From CAXXOK01 sp963675365 (GTDB lineage Bacteria > Bacillota > Clostridia > Christensenellales > Aristaeellaceae): 64,000 bases of DNA. Positions 27,339-36,834 of this stretch are shown piece by piece. The notes under the pieces are model-generated. The model worked only from the letters and a program-made list of their open reading frames with translations. It was not told where the DNA came from and searched no databases. The number at the start of each line of letters is the position of its first letter. Position 1 is the first letter of the stretch. The position numbers and the translations under genes are program-made. The DNA lies in the NCBI GenBank assembly GCA_963675365.2, contig CAXXVA010000003.1, positions 1-64,000 on the forward strand. The letters run 5' to 3'.

Positions 27339-28255
27339 TTTGCCGCCTCCATCAACTGCAGAATCAGCGCCTGGCGCATGCGCATGCCGTACTTCATCTG
27401 TTTAAAATAACACGCACGGGGGTCTTCGTCCACTGCCTGGCGGATTTCGTTGACGCGCGGCAGGGGGTGCATGAGAGTCATATCCTTGCGGGCAAGCTTC
27501 ATTTTGTCCACCGTCAGGATGTAGCTGTCCTTCAGGCGCACGTAATCGGCTTCGTTGAAGAAGCGCTCTTTCTGCACGCGGGTCATATACAGCACGTCCA
27601 GCGTCCCGATCACGTCTTCAAGCCTCTCCACTTCAGTAAACGGAACGCCGACCGATTTCATTCCCTCGCGCAAATATTCGGGTACGCGCAGTTCCTCCGG
27701 CGAGATCAGAACAAAGCGGATGGATTTGTAGCGCGCCATGGCGGTCATCAGACTGTGCACCGTGCGCCCGAACTGCAGATCGCCGCACAGGCCGACCACC
27801 AGCTGGTTGAGCCTGCCTTTTTCCCGGCGGATGGTTAACAGGTCCGCCAGTGTTTGCGTTGGGTGGTGGTGACCGCCGTCGCCGGCGTTGATGACCGGCA
27901 CGGGGGAAAACGCCGCCGCAACGGTGGGCGCGCCCTCCTTGGAATGGCGCATGGCGATAATATCGGCGTAGCAGGCCACGGTGCGCACCGTATCGGCTAC
28001 GCTCTCACCCTTGGAAACCGAGGAGGCCGCCGCGTCCGCAAAGCCGATCACATGCCCGCCGAGGCGGAGCATGGCGGCCTCGAAGCTTAGCCGCGTGCGG
28101 GTGGACGGCTCGTAAAAGAGCGTTGCCAGGATCTTGCCTTTCATGGTATCGGCGTAATCGTCCGGGTGCAGGATGATGTCGTCGGCAAGGTCCATCAGCG
28201 CGTCCAGTTCTTCCGGGCTCCAGTCGATGATATCTAAAAGATGTCGCAAAACCAT
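27335..28255 (-). CDS. pyrB: Aspartate carbamoyltransferase catalytic chain
   Basis: Second step of UMP synthesis: carbamoyl phosphate plus aspartate to N-carbamoyl-aspartate. The 306 residues include the carbamoyl-phosphate motif FYEPSTRTRLSFE, the active-site GDGGHHHPTQTLADLLTI and the aspartate-binding HPLPRVNEI. Length is normal. It overlaps pyrI by 4 bp, consistent with stoichiometric assembly. pyrE lies 15 bp upstream. Confidence 0.97.
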   Translation of the reverse strand: MVLRHLLDIIDWSPEELDALMDLADDIILHPDDYADTMKGKILATLFYEPSTRTRLSFEAAMLRLGGHVIGFADAAASSVSKGESVADTVRTVACYADIIAMRHSKEGAPTVAAAFSPVPVINAGDGGHHHPTQTLADLLTIRREKGRLNQLVVGLCGDLQFGRTVHSLMTAMARYKSIRFVLISPEELRVPEYLREGMKSVGVPFTEVERLEDVIGTLDVLYMTRVQKERFFNEADYVRLKDSYILTVDKMKLARKDMTLMHPLPRVNEIRQAVDEDPRACYFKQMKYGMRMRQALILQLMEAAK

Positions 28256-28270
28256 CAGCCTCCTCAGATT

Positions 28271-28912
28271 TTATTCGGCCAGCTTGGCCATCCAGCTCTC
28301 GTCGGACGGGGTATCGCGGAAGTCGAGCAGCGCCTGTTTGTGGCCGGGCTTTATATAACCGCTTTCCGCCGCGACCTCCACCAGGGTGTCGAGGTTGGAT
28401 AGGCTTACATTGCGAACGTTGGCGGCGGCCAGCCTGTCGATGCCGCGCCGCATGCCGTAGGTGAAGATGCTCACGATGCCAAGCACATCTGCGCCCGCTG
28501 CCCTGAGCGCCTCCACGACCTCCACCACGCTGCCGCCGGTGGAGATCAAATCTTCCACCACGACCACTTTCTGGCCTTTGGTAAGCTTGCCTTCGATGCG
28601 GTTGTTGCGCCCGTGGGTTTTCTCGCTCCCGCGCACGTAGCCCATCGGCAGGTTCATCAAATGGGCGACGATCGCCGCGTGCGGGATGCCCGCGGTGCTC
28701 GTGCCGAAAAGCGCCTCGCAGTCCGGGAACTCCGTCCGGATCGTATCGGCAAAGGCGGTCTCGATCAGCGTGCGCACGGCGGGGTAGGACAGGGTCAGGC
28801 GGTTGTCGCAGTAGATGGGACTTTTGATGCCGCTGGCCCAGGTAAAGGGCTCCTGCGGGCGCAGGAACACAGCCTGGATATCGAGGAGGGCTTTGGCGAT
28901 CTTACGCTGCAT
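28271..28912 (-). CDS. pyrE: Orotate phosphoribosyltransferase
   Basis: Converts orotate and PRPP to OMP. The 213 residues contain WASGIKSPIYCDNR at the N-terminus, a catalytic-loop Lys region (YVRGSEKTHGRNNRIEG) and the PRPP loop VVVEDLISTGGS. The start is ATG 28912, with GGAG immediately after the restored pyrF stop. This Shine-Dalgarno fits the corrected, not the frameshifted, pyrF end. Confidence 0.96.
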   Translation of the reverse strand: MQRKIAKALLDIQAVFLRPQEPFTWASGIKSPIYCDNRLTLSYPAVRTLIETAFADTIRTEFPDCEALFGTSTAGIPHAAIVAHLMNLPMGYVRGSEKTHGRNNRIEGKLTKGQKVVVVEDLISTGGSVVEVVEALRAAGADVLGIVSIFTYGMRRGIDRLAAANVRNVSLSNLDTLVEVAAESGYIKPGHKQALLDFRDTPSDESWMAKLAE

Positions 28913-29636
28913 ACTGATGTCTCCTTATCCTAGAAAATCCTGGACGCAGCGGCGGTAGGCCGCCACGGGATCGTCCGCCTGGGTGATGGGGCGGCCGACC
29001 ACGATGTAGTCGCTGCCGCCGGCTTTGGCCTTTTCGGGGGTGGGTGATGCGCTGCTGGTCGTCCGCCGCGCTGCCCGCAAAGCGGATGCCGGGGGTGACG
29101 GTCCGGAACTCCTCCCCGCAGGCTTTTTTCACCTGTGCGGCCTCCAGCGGCGAGCACACGATGCCGTCCAGCCCTGCGGCTTTCGCGTTATTGGCGTATT
29201 GGATGACGGTATCGGGCATGGAAGCGGAAATCAGCAGCTCGTCATGCAGCTGTTTTTCGGAGGTCGAGGTCAGCTGCGTTACGGCGATAAGCAACGGACG
29301 GGTGCCGTCGGGCCGGGTCAGGCCTTCCAGCGCCGCCTGCATCATGGGAATGGTTCCGGCGGCGTGCAGATTGGCCATATCCACTCCGAGCTGCGACAGT
29401 ACGCGCATGGCGCGCAGCACGGTGTTGGGGATATCGTGCAGCTTCAGGTCCAGAAAGATCTTGTGCCCGCGCGCCTTGAGCTCGCGCACGATCCCCGGTC
29501 CTTCGGCGTAGTAAAGCTCCATGCCGATCTTCACAAACGGCTTTTCCTGCTGGAATTTGTCCAGGAATGCGTAGACCTCTTTGGCCGAGGGAAAATCCAG
29601 CGCGATGATCACGTCGCCTTGTCCGTTCATTTCCAT
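28902..29636 (-). CDS. pyrF: Orotidine 5'-phosphate decarboxylase, C-terminus frameshifted
   Basis: Final step to UMP. Residues 1 to about 200 are a normal OMP decarboxylase: VIIALDFPS, FVKIGMELYYAEGP, catalytic FLDLKLHDIPNTV, and TVTPGIRFAGSAADDQQR. After this the open frame turns into an Arg-rich tail unlike any PyrF. Moving one base at the G5 run 29036-29040 (plus strand) restores EKAKAGGSDYIVVGRPITQA and stops at 28925-28927, giving 236 residues, the normal length. The phosphate-binding VVGRPI motif is thus in the other frame. This is either a real one-base insertion or a sequencing/assembly error in a homopolymer. As read, the protein should be inactive. The 10-bp overlap with pyrD is normal for this operon. 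Confidence 0.9.
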   Translation of the reverse strand: MEMNGQGDVIIALDFPSAKEVYAFLDKFQQEKPFVKIGMELYYAEGPGIVRELKARGHKIFLDLKLHDIPNTVLRAMRVLSQLGVDMANLHAAGTIPMMQAALEGLTRPDGTRPLLIAVTQLTSTSEKQLHDELLISASMPDTVIQYANNAKAAGLDGIVCSPLEAAQVKKACGEEFRTVTPGIRFAGSAADDQQRITHPRKGQSRRQRLHRGRPPHHPGGRSRGGLPPLRPGFSRIRRHQYAA

Positions 29637-30541
29637 GCACCTCCGATTATTTCCTGTAAGTCTGTGATTCCGTATCGTTCCATCGTCTTCGGCAGCGCTT
29701 CGATAATCTCCTTGCAGGCATAGGGGTTAACGAGGTTTGCCGCACCGATCTGCACGGCGGTTGCTCCCGCGAGCATCATCTCGATCACGTCCTCGGCGGA
29801 TTGAACGCCGCCCATGCCGATCACCGGGATACGCACCGCTTTGGCAACCTGATACACCATCCGCAGCGCTACGGGGAAGATCGCCGGGCCGGAAAACCCG
29901 CCCATTGTGTTGGCGAGAACCGGCTTTTTTGTTTTCAGGCTGATGCGCATGCCAAGCAGGGTGTTGATCAGCGTCAGCCCGTCCGCTCCCGTGTCCTCGC
30001 AGGCTTTGGCAATGGAGACGATATCCGTCACGTTGGGACTGAGTTTGATATACACGGGCTTTTTGCATACGGCCTTCACGGCCCTGACCACCGCGGCGGC
30101 GTTTTCACAGCTCGTGCCACACGCCATGCCCCCGCCGTGGACGTTGGGGCAGGAGACGTTGATCTCGTGCCAGCCGATTTGCTCCTGTGTGTCGAGCATC
30201 TCGGCTGTCTGCGCGTATTCTTCCAAAGAAAAGCCCGAGACGTTACTCATCACGGGCTTATGGAAGAATGCTTTTAAAAGCGGCAGCTCATGGGCGATCA
30301 CGTGTTCCACGCCGGGGTTCTGCAGCCCGATGGCATTGAGCATCCCGCTGGTGCATTCCGCAATGCGCGGGGTGGGGTTGCCAAATCGGGGTTTCAGGGT
30401 CGTTCCCTTGAAGGAGAACGTCCCCAGAATGTTGATGTCGTAATAATCCTTGAATTCCTTCCCGTAGCCGAAAGTGCCGCTGGCGGGGATGACGGGATTA
30501 TCGAGCCGGATGCCGGAGAGAACCACGCCCGTATTCACCAT
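29627..30541 (-). CDS. pyrD: Dihydroorotate dehydrogenase, catalytic subunit (class 1B)
   Basis: FMN enzyme that oxidises dihydroorotate to orotate using NAD+ through PyrK. The 304 residues show PVIPASGTFGYGKEF, the catalytic-Cys segment NVSCPNVHGGGM, YIKLSPNVTD, NTLLGMRI and GMGGVQSAEDVIEMM. The start is ATG 30541 with GGAGGAAC upstream, overlapping pyrK by 7 bp. The adjacent pyrK assigns it to the NAD-linked 1B type rather than the membrane-bound class 2 enzyme. Confidence 0.97.
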   Translation of the reverse strand: MVNTGVVLSGIRLDNPVIPASGTFGYGKEFKDYYDINILGTFSFKGTTLKPRFGNPTPRIAECTSGMLNAIGLQNPGVEHVIAHELPLLKAFFHKPVMSNVSGFSLEEYAQTAEMLDTQEQIGWHEINVSCPNVHGGGMACGTSCENAAAVVRAVKAVCKKPVYIKLSPNVTDIVSIAKACEDTGADGLTLINTLLGMRISLKTKKPVLANTMGGFSGPAIFPVALRMVYQVAKAVRIPVIGMGGVQSAEDVIEMMLAGATAVQIGAANLVNPYACKEIIEALPKTMERYGITDLQEIIGGAWK

Positions 30542-31260
30542 GGGAGTTCCTCCTTTTCAAAAATCGGCCCGTCCGCGCAGACGCGCTTTGCGCCGGAGTT
30601 GGTATGGATAGTGCAGCCCATGCACGCGCCGAAGCCGCAGGCCATGCGCTCTTCCAGGCTGAACTGGGCGGATACGCCGTGTGCTTGGCAAAGTGTGTAC
30701 ACGGCCTTGAGCATCGCGTCCGGCCCGCAGGCGTAGACGTAGTCAAATGCAAGCGGTTCGGCCGCCTGTGTGGCGAAGCCCTGCTCGCCGCAGCTGCCGT
30801 CCACGGTGGTTACGGTCACGGCCGCGCCGAGGGTCTTGAACTCGTCCTCCAAAAACACCTCGTCCTCGGAGTTGAAGCCCAGCACCACCTGCGGCGTCAT
30901 GCCCTGCGCTATCAATACTTTGCACAGCTTGTACAGCGGCGGAACACCGCAGCCACCGCCGATCAACAGCGGCTTGCAGTGTTTGACCGTGTAGCCGTTG
31001 CCAAGCCCTGTTAAAAGATCGGCTTCGTCGCCCGGCTTCATCCGCGTCATGGCCTCGGTGCCGTGGCCGATCACCTTGTAGATCAGGGTCAGGCTGTTTT
31101 GATCGAAATCACACACAGAGATAGGGCGGCGTAGGTAAAAGCCCGGCACCTGAAGCTGCACAAACTGCCCGGGACGCGTGATGTTCGCCGTATCGCCGGT
31201 TATCGCCATGCGCCAGGTGCTTTTGGCGATCTGTGCATTCTCGGTGATCGTGTAGGCCAT
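30535..31260 (-). CDS. pyrK: Dihydroorotate dehydrogenase electron-transfer subunit
   Basis: FAD and [2Fe-2S] subunit passing electrons from PyrD to NAD+. The 241 residues have the flavin-binding RRPISVCDF, the NAD-binding IGGGCGVPPLYKL, and the C-terminal cluster motif MACGFGACMGC...VCADGPIF, whose Cys residues ligate the 2Fe-2S centre. It overlaps pyrD by 7 bp and lies 15 bp after carB. Confidence 0.96.
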   Translation of the reverse strand: MAYTITENAQIAKSTWRMAITGDTANITRPGQFVQLQVPGFYLRRPISVCDFDQNSLTLIYKVIGHGTEAMTRMKPGDEADLLTGLGNGYTVKHCKPLLIGGGCGVPPLYKLCKVLIAQGMTPQVVLGFNSEDEVFLEDEFKTLGAAVTVTTVDGSCGEQGFATQAAEPLAFDYVYACGPDAMLKAVYTLCQAHGVSAQFSLEERMACGFGACMGCTIHTNSGAKRVCADGPIFEKEELPW

Positions 31261-31275
31261 GCGCCGCTTCCTTCC

Positions 31276-34200
31276 TTACTCCGCGTCAATGGTGGAGATG
31301 GTCAGCGTAATCTCTTCGAGCACGTTCAAGAGTACACGCACGGTGTCAAGCGAGGTGAAGATCGTCACGTTGTTTTCCACGGCGCAGCGGCGGATGCGCG
31401 CGCCGTCGGAATCCTTATCGCCGATGGTCATGCCGCGGGTGTTGATGACGTAGTTGACGTATCCCTGCCGCAGCAGCGTCAGAATTTCCTCGCTGCCTTC
31501 CGAAAGCTTTTTACGCGTGCGCGTGCGGATACCGTTTTGTTTCAGGTAATCGGCGGTGCCCTTGGTGGCCTCTACGTTGAAGCCCAGGTCGTAAAAGCGC
31601 TTGATCAGCGGCAGGGCCTCTTCCTTGTCCTCGTCGGCGACGGTGACGAAGATGGTGCCGTAGTTGGACACGTTCATCCCGGAGGACTGCATGGCCTTGA
31701 ACAGCGCGCGGTTTAAGGTATCGTCGTAGCCAATGGCTTCTCCGGTGGATTTCATCTCGGGGCTTAAATACGCGTCCATGCCGTGCAGCTTGGAAAAGCT
31801 GAAGGCGGGGGCCTTGACGTACCAGCGCTTTTTTTCGGGCGCGATCACGTCGCTGATGCCCTGGTCGCGCAGGCTGATGCCCAGAATCACCCGCGTGCCG
31901 ATATCGGCCAGCGGCACGCCGGTGGACTTGGAAATAAACGGCACCGTGCGGCTGGAACGCGGGTTGACCTCGATGACGTACACGTTTTCCTGCTTGTCCA
32001 CGATGAACTGGATGTTGTAAAGCCCCACGATGCCGATGCCCAGGCCGAGCCGCACCGTGTAGTCGATAATGATCTGTTTGACGCGCTCGGACATCGTAAA
32101 GGTCGGGTATACGCTGATGGAGTCGCCCGAGTGGATGCCCGTGCGCTCGACGTGCTCCATAATGCCGGGGATGTACACCTGCTCGCCATCGCACACGGCG
32201 TCGGTTTCCAGTTCCTTGCCGATGATGTACTTGTCCACCAGCACCGGCTGGTCTTCATCCAAAAGCACCGCGGTGCGCAGGTAGTGGCGCAGGGTTTGCT
32301 CGTCGTTGACGATCTGCATGGCGCGGCCGCCAAGCACGTAGCTTGGGCGCACCAGCACCGGGTAGCCGATGCGGTTGGCGGCCTCGACGCCCGCCTCGAT
32401 ATTGGTAACGGCCTCGCCCTGGGGCTGGGGGATGCCCAGTTCCTGCATGACCTTTTCAAACGAATCGCGGTTTTCCGCACGCTTGATGGCCTCCACGTCC
32501 GTGCCGATGATCTTCACGCCCATGGCGTGCAGGCGCTCGGCCAGGTTGATGGCCGTCTGCCCGCCCAGGCTCACCACCACGCCCTCGGGGTTTTCAAGCG
32601 TCAGGATGTTCATCACGTCTTCCACGGTCAGCGGCTCGAAGTAAAGCTTGTCGCTGGTCGTGTAATCGGTGGAGACGGTTTCGGGGTTGTTGTTGATGAT
32701 AATCGCCTCGTATCCCGCCTGCTGGATGGTCCAGATGGCGTGGACGGTGGAATAGTCAAACTCCACGCCCTGGCCGATGCGGATGGGACCGGAGCCCAGC
32801 ACCACGATCTTTTTCTTTGGGGAGACGATGGATTCGTTTTCTTCCTCGTAAGAGGAGTAGAAGTAGGGTACGTAGCTTTCAAACTCGCTGGCGCAGGTGT
32901 CGATCATCTTGTAGACCGGCATCAGGTTTTCGCGCCTGCGGAAGCGGAAAATATCCTTTTCGGTCTGCCCCCACATCTGGGCGATGTACTTGTCCGAAAC
33001 TCCTAAATGCTTGGCGGCGCGCAGCACGTCCGGGTCGTCCTTGCCGTTGATGAGCATGGCTTCGAAATAGACGATGTTTTTGATCTTTTCCAGAAAGAAC
33101 ATATCGATCATCGTCTCGTCGTGGATGCGTCCCGGCGTCGCGCCGATACGGATGAGCTGCGCGATGGCGAAAATCCGGTCGTCGGTCGCGGTGCGGATGT
33201 AGTGGAACAGTTCCTCGGCGTCCATGCCGGAGAACTTGGGCATGTGCAGGTGACTGACCCCGATTTCAAGCGACCGTACGGCTTTGAGCAAGCTTTCTTC
33301 CATCGTCCGGCCGATGGCCATCACCTCGCCGGTCGCCTTCATCTGCGTGGAGAGGGTGTTGGAAGAGCCTTCCAGCTTGTCAAACGGGAAGCGGGCGATT
33401 TTGGTGACCACGAAGTCAAGCGCCGGTTCAAAGCTCGCCGGGGTGTTGGCAAGCTGGATTTCATCCAGGTACAGCCCCACAGCGATCTTGGCCGATACGC
33501 GCGCGATGGGGTAGCCGCTGGCCTTTGAGGCAAGGGCGGAGGAACGGCTCACGCGCGGGTTGACCTCGATCAGGTAATACTGGAAGCTTACGGGATCAAG
33601 CGCGAACTGGATGTTGCAGCCGCCCTCGATTTTCAGCGCGCGGATGATTTTCAGCGCACTGTCGCGCAGCATCTGGTATTCCTTGTTGGTCAGGGTCTGG
33701 CTGGGGCAGACGACGATGGAATCGCCCGTGTGCACGCCGACGGGGTCGAGGTTTTCCATGTTGCAGACGGTGATGGCGGTGTCGTTTGCATCCCGCATCA
33801 CTTCGTACTCGATTTCCTTATACCCCTTGATGCTCTTTTCCACCAGCACCTGGCTGACGGGGGAGAGCTTCAGGGCGTTTTTCATCAGCGGAAGCAGTTC
33901 TTCCTCGTTGTCGGCAAAGCCGCCGCCCGTGCCGCCCAGCGTGAACGCGGGGCGCAGAATGACGGGATAGCCGATGTCCTCGGCCGCCTGCTTGCCCTCG
34001 GCGATGGTCGTGGCGATCACCGACGGCAGCACCGGCTCCCCAAGCGACTGGCAGAGCTTTTTAAACTCGTCGCGGTCCTCGGCTTTGTTGATCGAATCAA
34101 AGCTCGTGCCCAAAATCTCCACCTGGCACTCTTCGAGCACGCCCTTGGTGTGCAGGCGCATGGCGAGGTTCAGGCCGGTCTGGCCGCCAAGGCCCGGCAA

Positions 34201-34458
34201 AATGGCGTCCGGCCGCTCAAAGCGCAGGATCTTCGCCACGTATTCAAGCGTCAGCGGTTCCATGTACACCTTGTCGGCGATGCTCAGGTCGGTCATGATG
34301 GTGGCGGGGTTTGAGTTGACGAGGATTACCTCGTAGCCTTCCTCGCGCAGGGCCAGGCAGGCCTGCGTGCCCGCGTAGTCAAACTCCGCGGCCTGGCCGA
34401 TGACGATCGGGCCGGAGCCGATGACCAGCACGCGTTTGATATCCGTCCGCTTAGGCAT
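31276..34458 (-). CDS. carB: Carbamoyl-phosphate synthase large chain
   Basis: Makes carbamoyl phosphate from bicarbonate, ATP and CarA-supplied ammonia. The 1060 residues contain two homologous ATP-grasp halves, each opening with VLGSGPIRIGQ- or VIGSGPIVIGQ-type loops followed by EFDY, plus an oligomerisation region and a C-terminal MGS-like regulatory domain (about residues 930-1060). The start is set at ATG 34458 (PKRTDIKRVL), which has AAGGATGGTGA 5 bp upstream; ATG 34470 is in frame but lacks spacing. It overlaps carA by 8 bp. Because it sits inside the pyr operon it probably serves pyrimidine synthesis at least. Confidence 0.97.
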   Translation of the reverse strand: MPKRTDIKRVLVIGSGPIVIGQAAEFDYAGTQACLALREEGYEVILVNSNPATIMTDLSIADKVYMEPLTLEYVAKILRFERPDAILPGLGGQTGLNLAMRLHTKGVLEECQVEILGTSFDSINKAEDRDEFKKLCQSLGEPVLPSVIATTIAEGKQAAEDIGYPVILRPAFTLGGTGGGFADNEEELLPLMKNALKLSPVSQVLVEKSIKGYKEIEYEVMRDANDTAITVCNMENLDPVGVHTGDSIVVCPSQTLTNKEYQMLRDSALKIIRALKIEGGCNIQFALDPVSFQYYLIEVNPRVSRSSALASKASGYPIARVSAKIAVGLYLDEIQLANTPASFEPALDFVVTKIARFPFDKLEGSSNTLSTQMKATGEVMAIGRTMEESLLKAVRSLEIGVSHLHMPKFSGMDAEELFHYIRTATDDRIFAIAQLIRIGATPGRIHDETMIDMFFLEKIKNIVYFEAMLINGKDDPDVLRAAKHLGVSDKYIAQMWGQTEKDIFRFRRRENLMPVYKMIDTCASEFESYVPYFYSSYEEENESIVSPKKKIVVLGSGPIRIGQGVEFDYSTVHAIWTIQQAGYEAIIINNNPETVSTDYTTSDKLYFEPLTVEDVMNILTLENPEGVVVSLGGQTAINLAERLHAMGVKIIGTDVEAIKRAENRDSFEKVMQELGIPQPQGEAVTNIEAGVEAANRIGYPVLVRPSYVLGGRAMQIVNDEQTLRHYLRTAVLLDEDQPVLVDKYIIGKELETDAVCDGEQVYIPGIMEHVERTGIHSGDSISVYPTFTMSERVKQIIIDYTVRLGLGIGIVGLYNIQFIVDKQENVYVIEVNPRSSRTVPFISKSTGVPLADIGTRVILGISLRDQGISDVIAPEKKRWYVKAPAFSFSKLHGMDAYLSPEMKSTGEAIGYDDTLNRALFKAMQSSGMNVSNYGTIFVTVADEDKEEALPLIKRFYDLGFNVEATKGTADYLKQNGIRTRTRKKLSEGSEEILTLLRQGYVNYVINTRGMTIGDKDSDGARIRRCAVENNVTIFTSLDTVRVLLNVLEEITLTISTIDAE

Positions 34459-35548
34459 GCCGCTCACCATCCTTTCCCATCATCCCGGTGAACTTATCAA
34501 ACAAATAGGTGGAGTCCTGCGGGCCGGGCGCGCTTTCGGGGTGGTACTGGATGGAGAAGATCCTGTCCACTTCGCATTCCACGCCCTCGGCGGTGTTGTC
34601 CAGAAGGTTTAAGTGGGTGAGGGTGAGCCTGGTTTGCCGCAGGCTCTCCACATCCACGGCGTAGCTGTGGTTTTGACTGGTGACGGCGATCTTGCCTGTG
34701 CGCAGGTCCTTGACCGGGTGATTGCCGCCGCGGTGGCCGAACTTCATTTTGTAGGTTTTCGCGCCGTAGGCCAGCGAGATCATCTGGTGTCCAAGGCAGA
34801 TGCCGAAGATCGGAAGCTTGCCCTTGAGCGTTTTCACCGCCTCGATCACGGTGGGTACATCCTCCGGGTCGCCGGGGCCGTTGGAAAGGAACAGGCCGTC
34901 GGGTTTAAAGCTCAAAATTTCGTCCGCCGTGGCGTCGTAAGGTACGGTGACGGTATTGCAGCCGCGCTTGTTGAGCTCGCGGATGATGTTTAATTTGATG
35001 CCGCAGTCCACGCACACCACGGTGTATTGCGGGTGTTCGACGTCTGAGCGCCAGGGCGTTTTTCCCGAAACGCGGGAGACCGTATCGCGGGGCAGCCGGT
35101 ATGCGTTGATTTTCTGCAGCGCTTCTTCTTTGCTCACGTCCGGCGCGCACAAAATCGCGCGCTGGCTGCCCTCGTTTCTGATCATGCGGGTGATCTTGCG
35201 CGTGTCCACGCCCTGAATGCCGGGGATGCCGTTTTTCTCCAGCAGCTGGCTCAGGGTCCCGGTCGCGCGGAAGTTGGAGGGCAGGTCGTTGTATTCGCGC
35301 ACGACCATCGCGCCCATGGTGGGGATTTTGGTTTCATGGTCGTCGTCACAGATGCCGTAATTGCCGATCAAAGGATAGGTCATTACCACCATCTGCTCGG
35401 TATAGCTGGGATCGGTTACGATCTCCTGATAGCCGACCATAGAGGTGTTGAATACCATTTCACAAAGCGTTTCCCGGACCGCACCGAAAGACGTGCCCAG
35501 AAATTCCGCGCCGTTTTCCATTACCAGCTTGCGCTCGCGCTTTTCCAT
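34451..35548 (-). CDS. carA: Carbamoyl-phosphate synthase small chain
   Basis: Glutamine amidotransferase subunit feeding ammonia to CarB. The 365 residues have the N-terminal FNTSMVGYQEIVTDPSY domain, then a class I amidotransferase with the nucleophile in GICLGHQMISLAYG and the His-Glu pair in QYHPESAPG. The start is ATG 35548 inside the end of pyrC, with a near-perfect GGAGGTGAG upstream; the overlap is 28 bp. It overlaps carB by 8 bp. Confidence 0.97.
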   Translation of the reverse strand: MEKRERKLVMENGAEFLGTSFGAVRETLCEMVFNTSMVGYQEIVTDPSYTEQMVVMTYPLIGNYGICDDDHETKIPTMGAMVVREYNDLPSNFRATGTLSQLLEKNGIPGIQGVDTRKITRMIRNEGSQRAILCAPDVSKEEALQKINAYRLPRDTVSRVSGKTPWRSDVEHPQYTVVCVDCGIKLNIIRELNKRGCNTVTVPYDATADEILSFKPDGLFLSNGPGDPEDVPTVIEAVKTLKGKLPIFGICLGHQMISLAYGAKTYKMKFGHRGGNHPVKDLRTGKIAVTSQNHSYAVDVESLRQTRLTLTHLNLLDNTAEGVECEVDRIFSIQYHPESAPGPQDSTYLFDKFTGMMGKDGERHA

Positions 35549-36798
35549 ACGGTCTCACCTCCGATCATCGTCAGTATGCAGTCGCCCTGTACGTCCATCC
35601 CGTCAAACGGCGTCGCGCGCCCTTTGGACAGGAACTCGGCGGATTGTATCGTCCATTTTTTATCCGGGTCGAGCACCGCGAAGGTCGCGGGCCGGTCCTC
35701 GTCCAGCGTTCGCTCCGGCAGGCCGAAGCGCCTTCGCGGATTATCGATCATCAGTTCCAATAATTTGACAAGCGGCAGGATGCCGGGCTTCACCAAATAT
35801 GTGTTCAAGATCGCGAACGCGATTTCGAGCCCGACTACGCCCATCAGGCTGCCCTTGAGCCCGCCCGCTTTTTCCTGCGCGGTGTGGGGCGCGTGGTCGG
35901 TGGCGATCATGTCGATCGTACCGTCCAAAAGTCCCTCGATCAGCGCGTCCCGGTCGGCCTGGGAACGGATGGGCGGGTTCATCTTGAAGCGTCCGTCGTC
36001 CCGCAGATCCCCATCGGTCAGGCACAGGTAGTGCGGCGCGGTTTCGCAACTTACGTCCGCACCATCGGCTTTGGCTTTTCGCATCAGCGCGACGCTTTCT
36101 TTCGTGGAGATGTGGCAGGCATGGTATTTACAGCCGGTTTCTCTGGCCAGCTTCAGATCGCGTTCCAGCTGCCGCCATTCGCTCTGGGAGGAGATGCCCT
36201 TGTGCCCGTTGCGTTTGGCGTACTCTCCGTCGTGTATATAGCCGCCTGTCAGCAATGTATCGTCCTCGCAGTGGGCGGCGATCAGGCTGCCGGTCTTTTT
36301 GACCTGTTCCATGGCGCCGCGCATGACGGATTCGGACTGCACTCCGCGTCCGTCGTCGGAAAAGCCCGCGACCAGCGGCGCAAGCGCCTGGAAATCGACC
36401 AGTTCGCCGCCCTGCTGCCCCTTGGTGATACAGGCATAGGGGAGCACGCTTACGCAGGCGTCCCAGCGGATGAGTTTCAGCTCTTCATGCAGCGTTTCCG
36501 GGCTGTCCGGCGCCGGATTCAGGTTGGGCATGGCGCACAGATCGGCATAGCCGCCGCGCGCCGCCGCGCGGGTTCCGGTCAGGATCGTCTCCTTATAAGA
36601 AAAACCCGGTTCCCGCAAATGAACGTGGACATCTGCGAAACCGGGAATGATCACTTTGCCTGAAAGGGAAAGAACGGATGCTCCGCTTTCATCAGTCGGT
36701 GAAAGAAGAGGAAACAGCGCGCCCTGCCGGATCATCAGGTCACATTGCCGGAGCGCTTTCTTTCGGTACAAAGACGCTCCCTTGAGCACTGCGTTCAA
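35521..36798 (-). CDS. pyrC: Dihydroorotase
   Basis: Zinc amidohydrolase that closes carbamoyl-aspartate to dihydroorotate. It has the metal motif DVHVHLREPGF, HCED, the HIS region of CHISTKESV and ATDHAPHT. First gene of the operon. The start is placed at TTG 36798, which has AAGGAG 8 bp upstream and gives 425 residues; a TTG at 36816 is in frame but has no Shine-Dalgarno. The mRNA leader from the predicted promoter is only about 40 nt, so a PyrR attenuator, usual in Bacillus, does not fit. Confidence 0.95.
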   Translation of the reverse strand: MNAVLKGASLYRKKALRQCDLMIRQGALFPLLSPTDESGASVLSLSGKVIIPGFADVHVHLREPGFSYKETILTGTRAAARGGYADLCAMPNLNPAPDSPETLHEELKLIRWDACVSVLPYACITKGQQGGELVDFQALAPLVAGFSDDGRGVQSESVMRGAMEQVKKTGSLIAAHCEDDTLLTGGYIHDGEYAKRNGHKGISSQSEWRQLERDLKLARETGCKYHACHISTKESVALMRKAKADGADVSCETAPHYLCLTDGDLRDDGRFKMNPPIRSQADRDALIEGLLDGTIDMIATDHAPHTAQEKAGGLKGSLMGVVGLEIAFAILNTYLVKPGILPLVKLLELMIDNPRRRFGLPERTLDEDRPATFAVLDPDKKWTIQSAEFLSKGRATPFDGMDVQGDCILTMIGGETVWKSASASW

Positions 36799-36834
36799 CT
36801 TCCGCTCTCCTTCCAAAGGAAATTTGCTTACATA

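Noticed and set aside
28902..29035. The Arg-rich C-terminus of PyrF as a novel domain
   Set aside because: A one-base shift restores the exact family sequence and stop, so it is frameshift product, not a domain.
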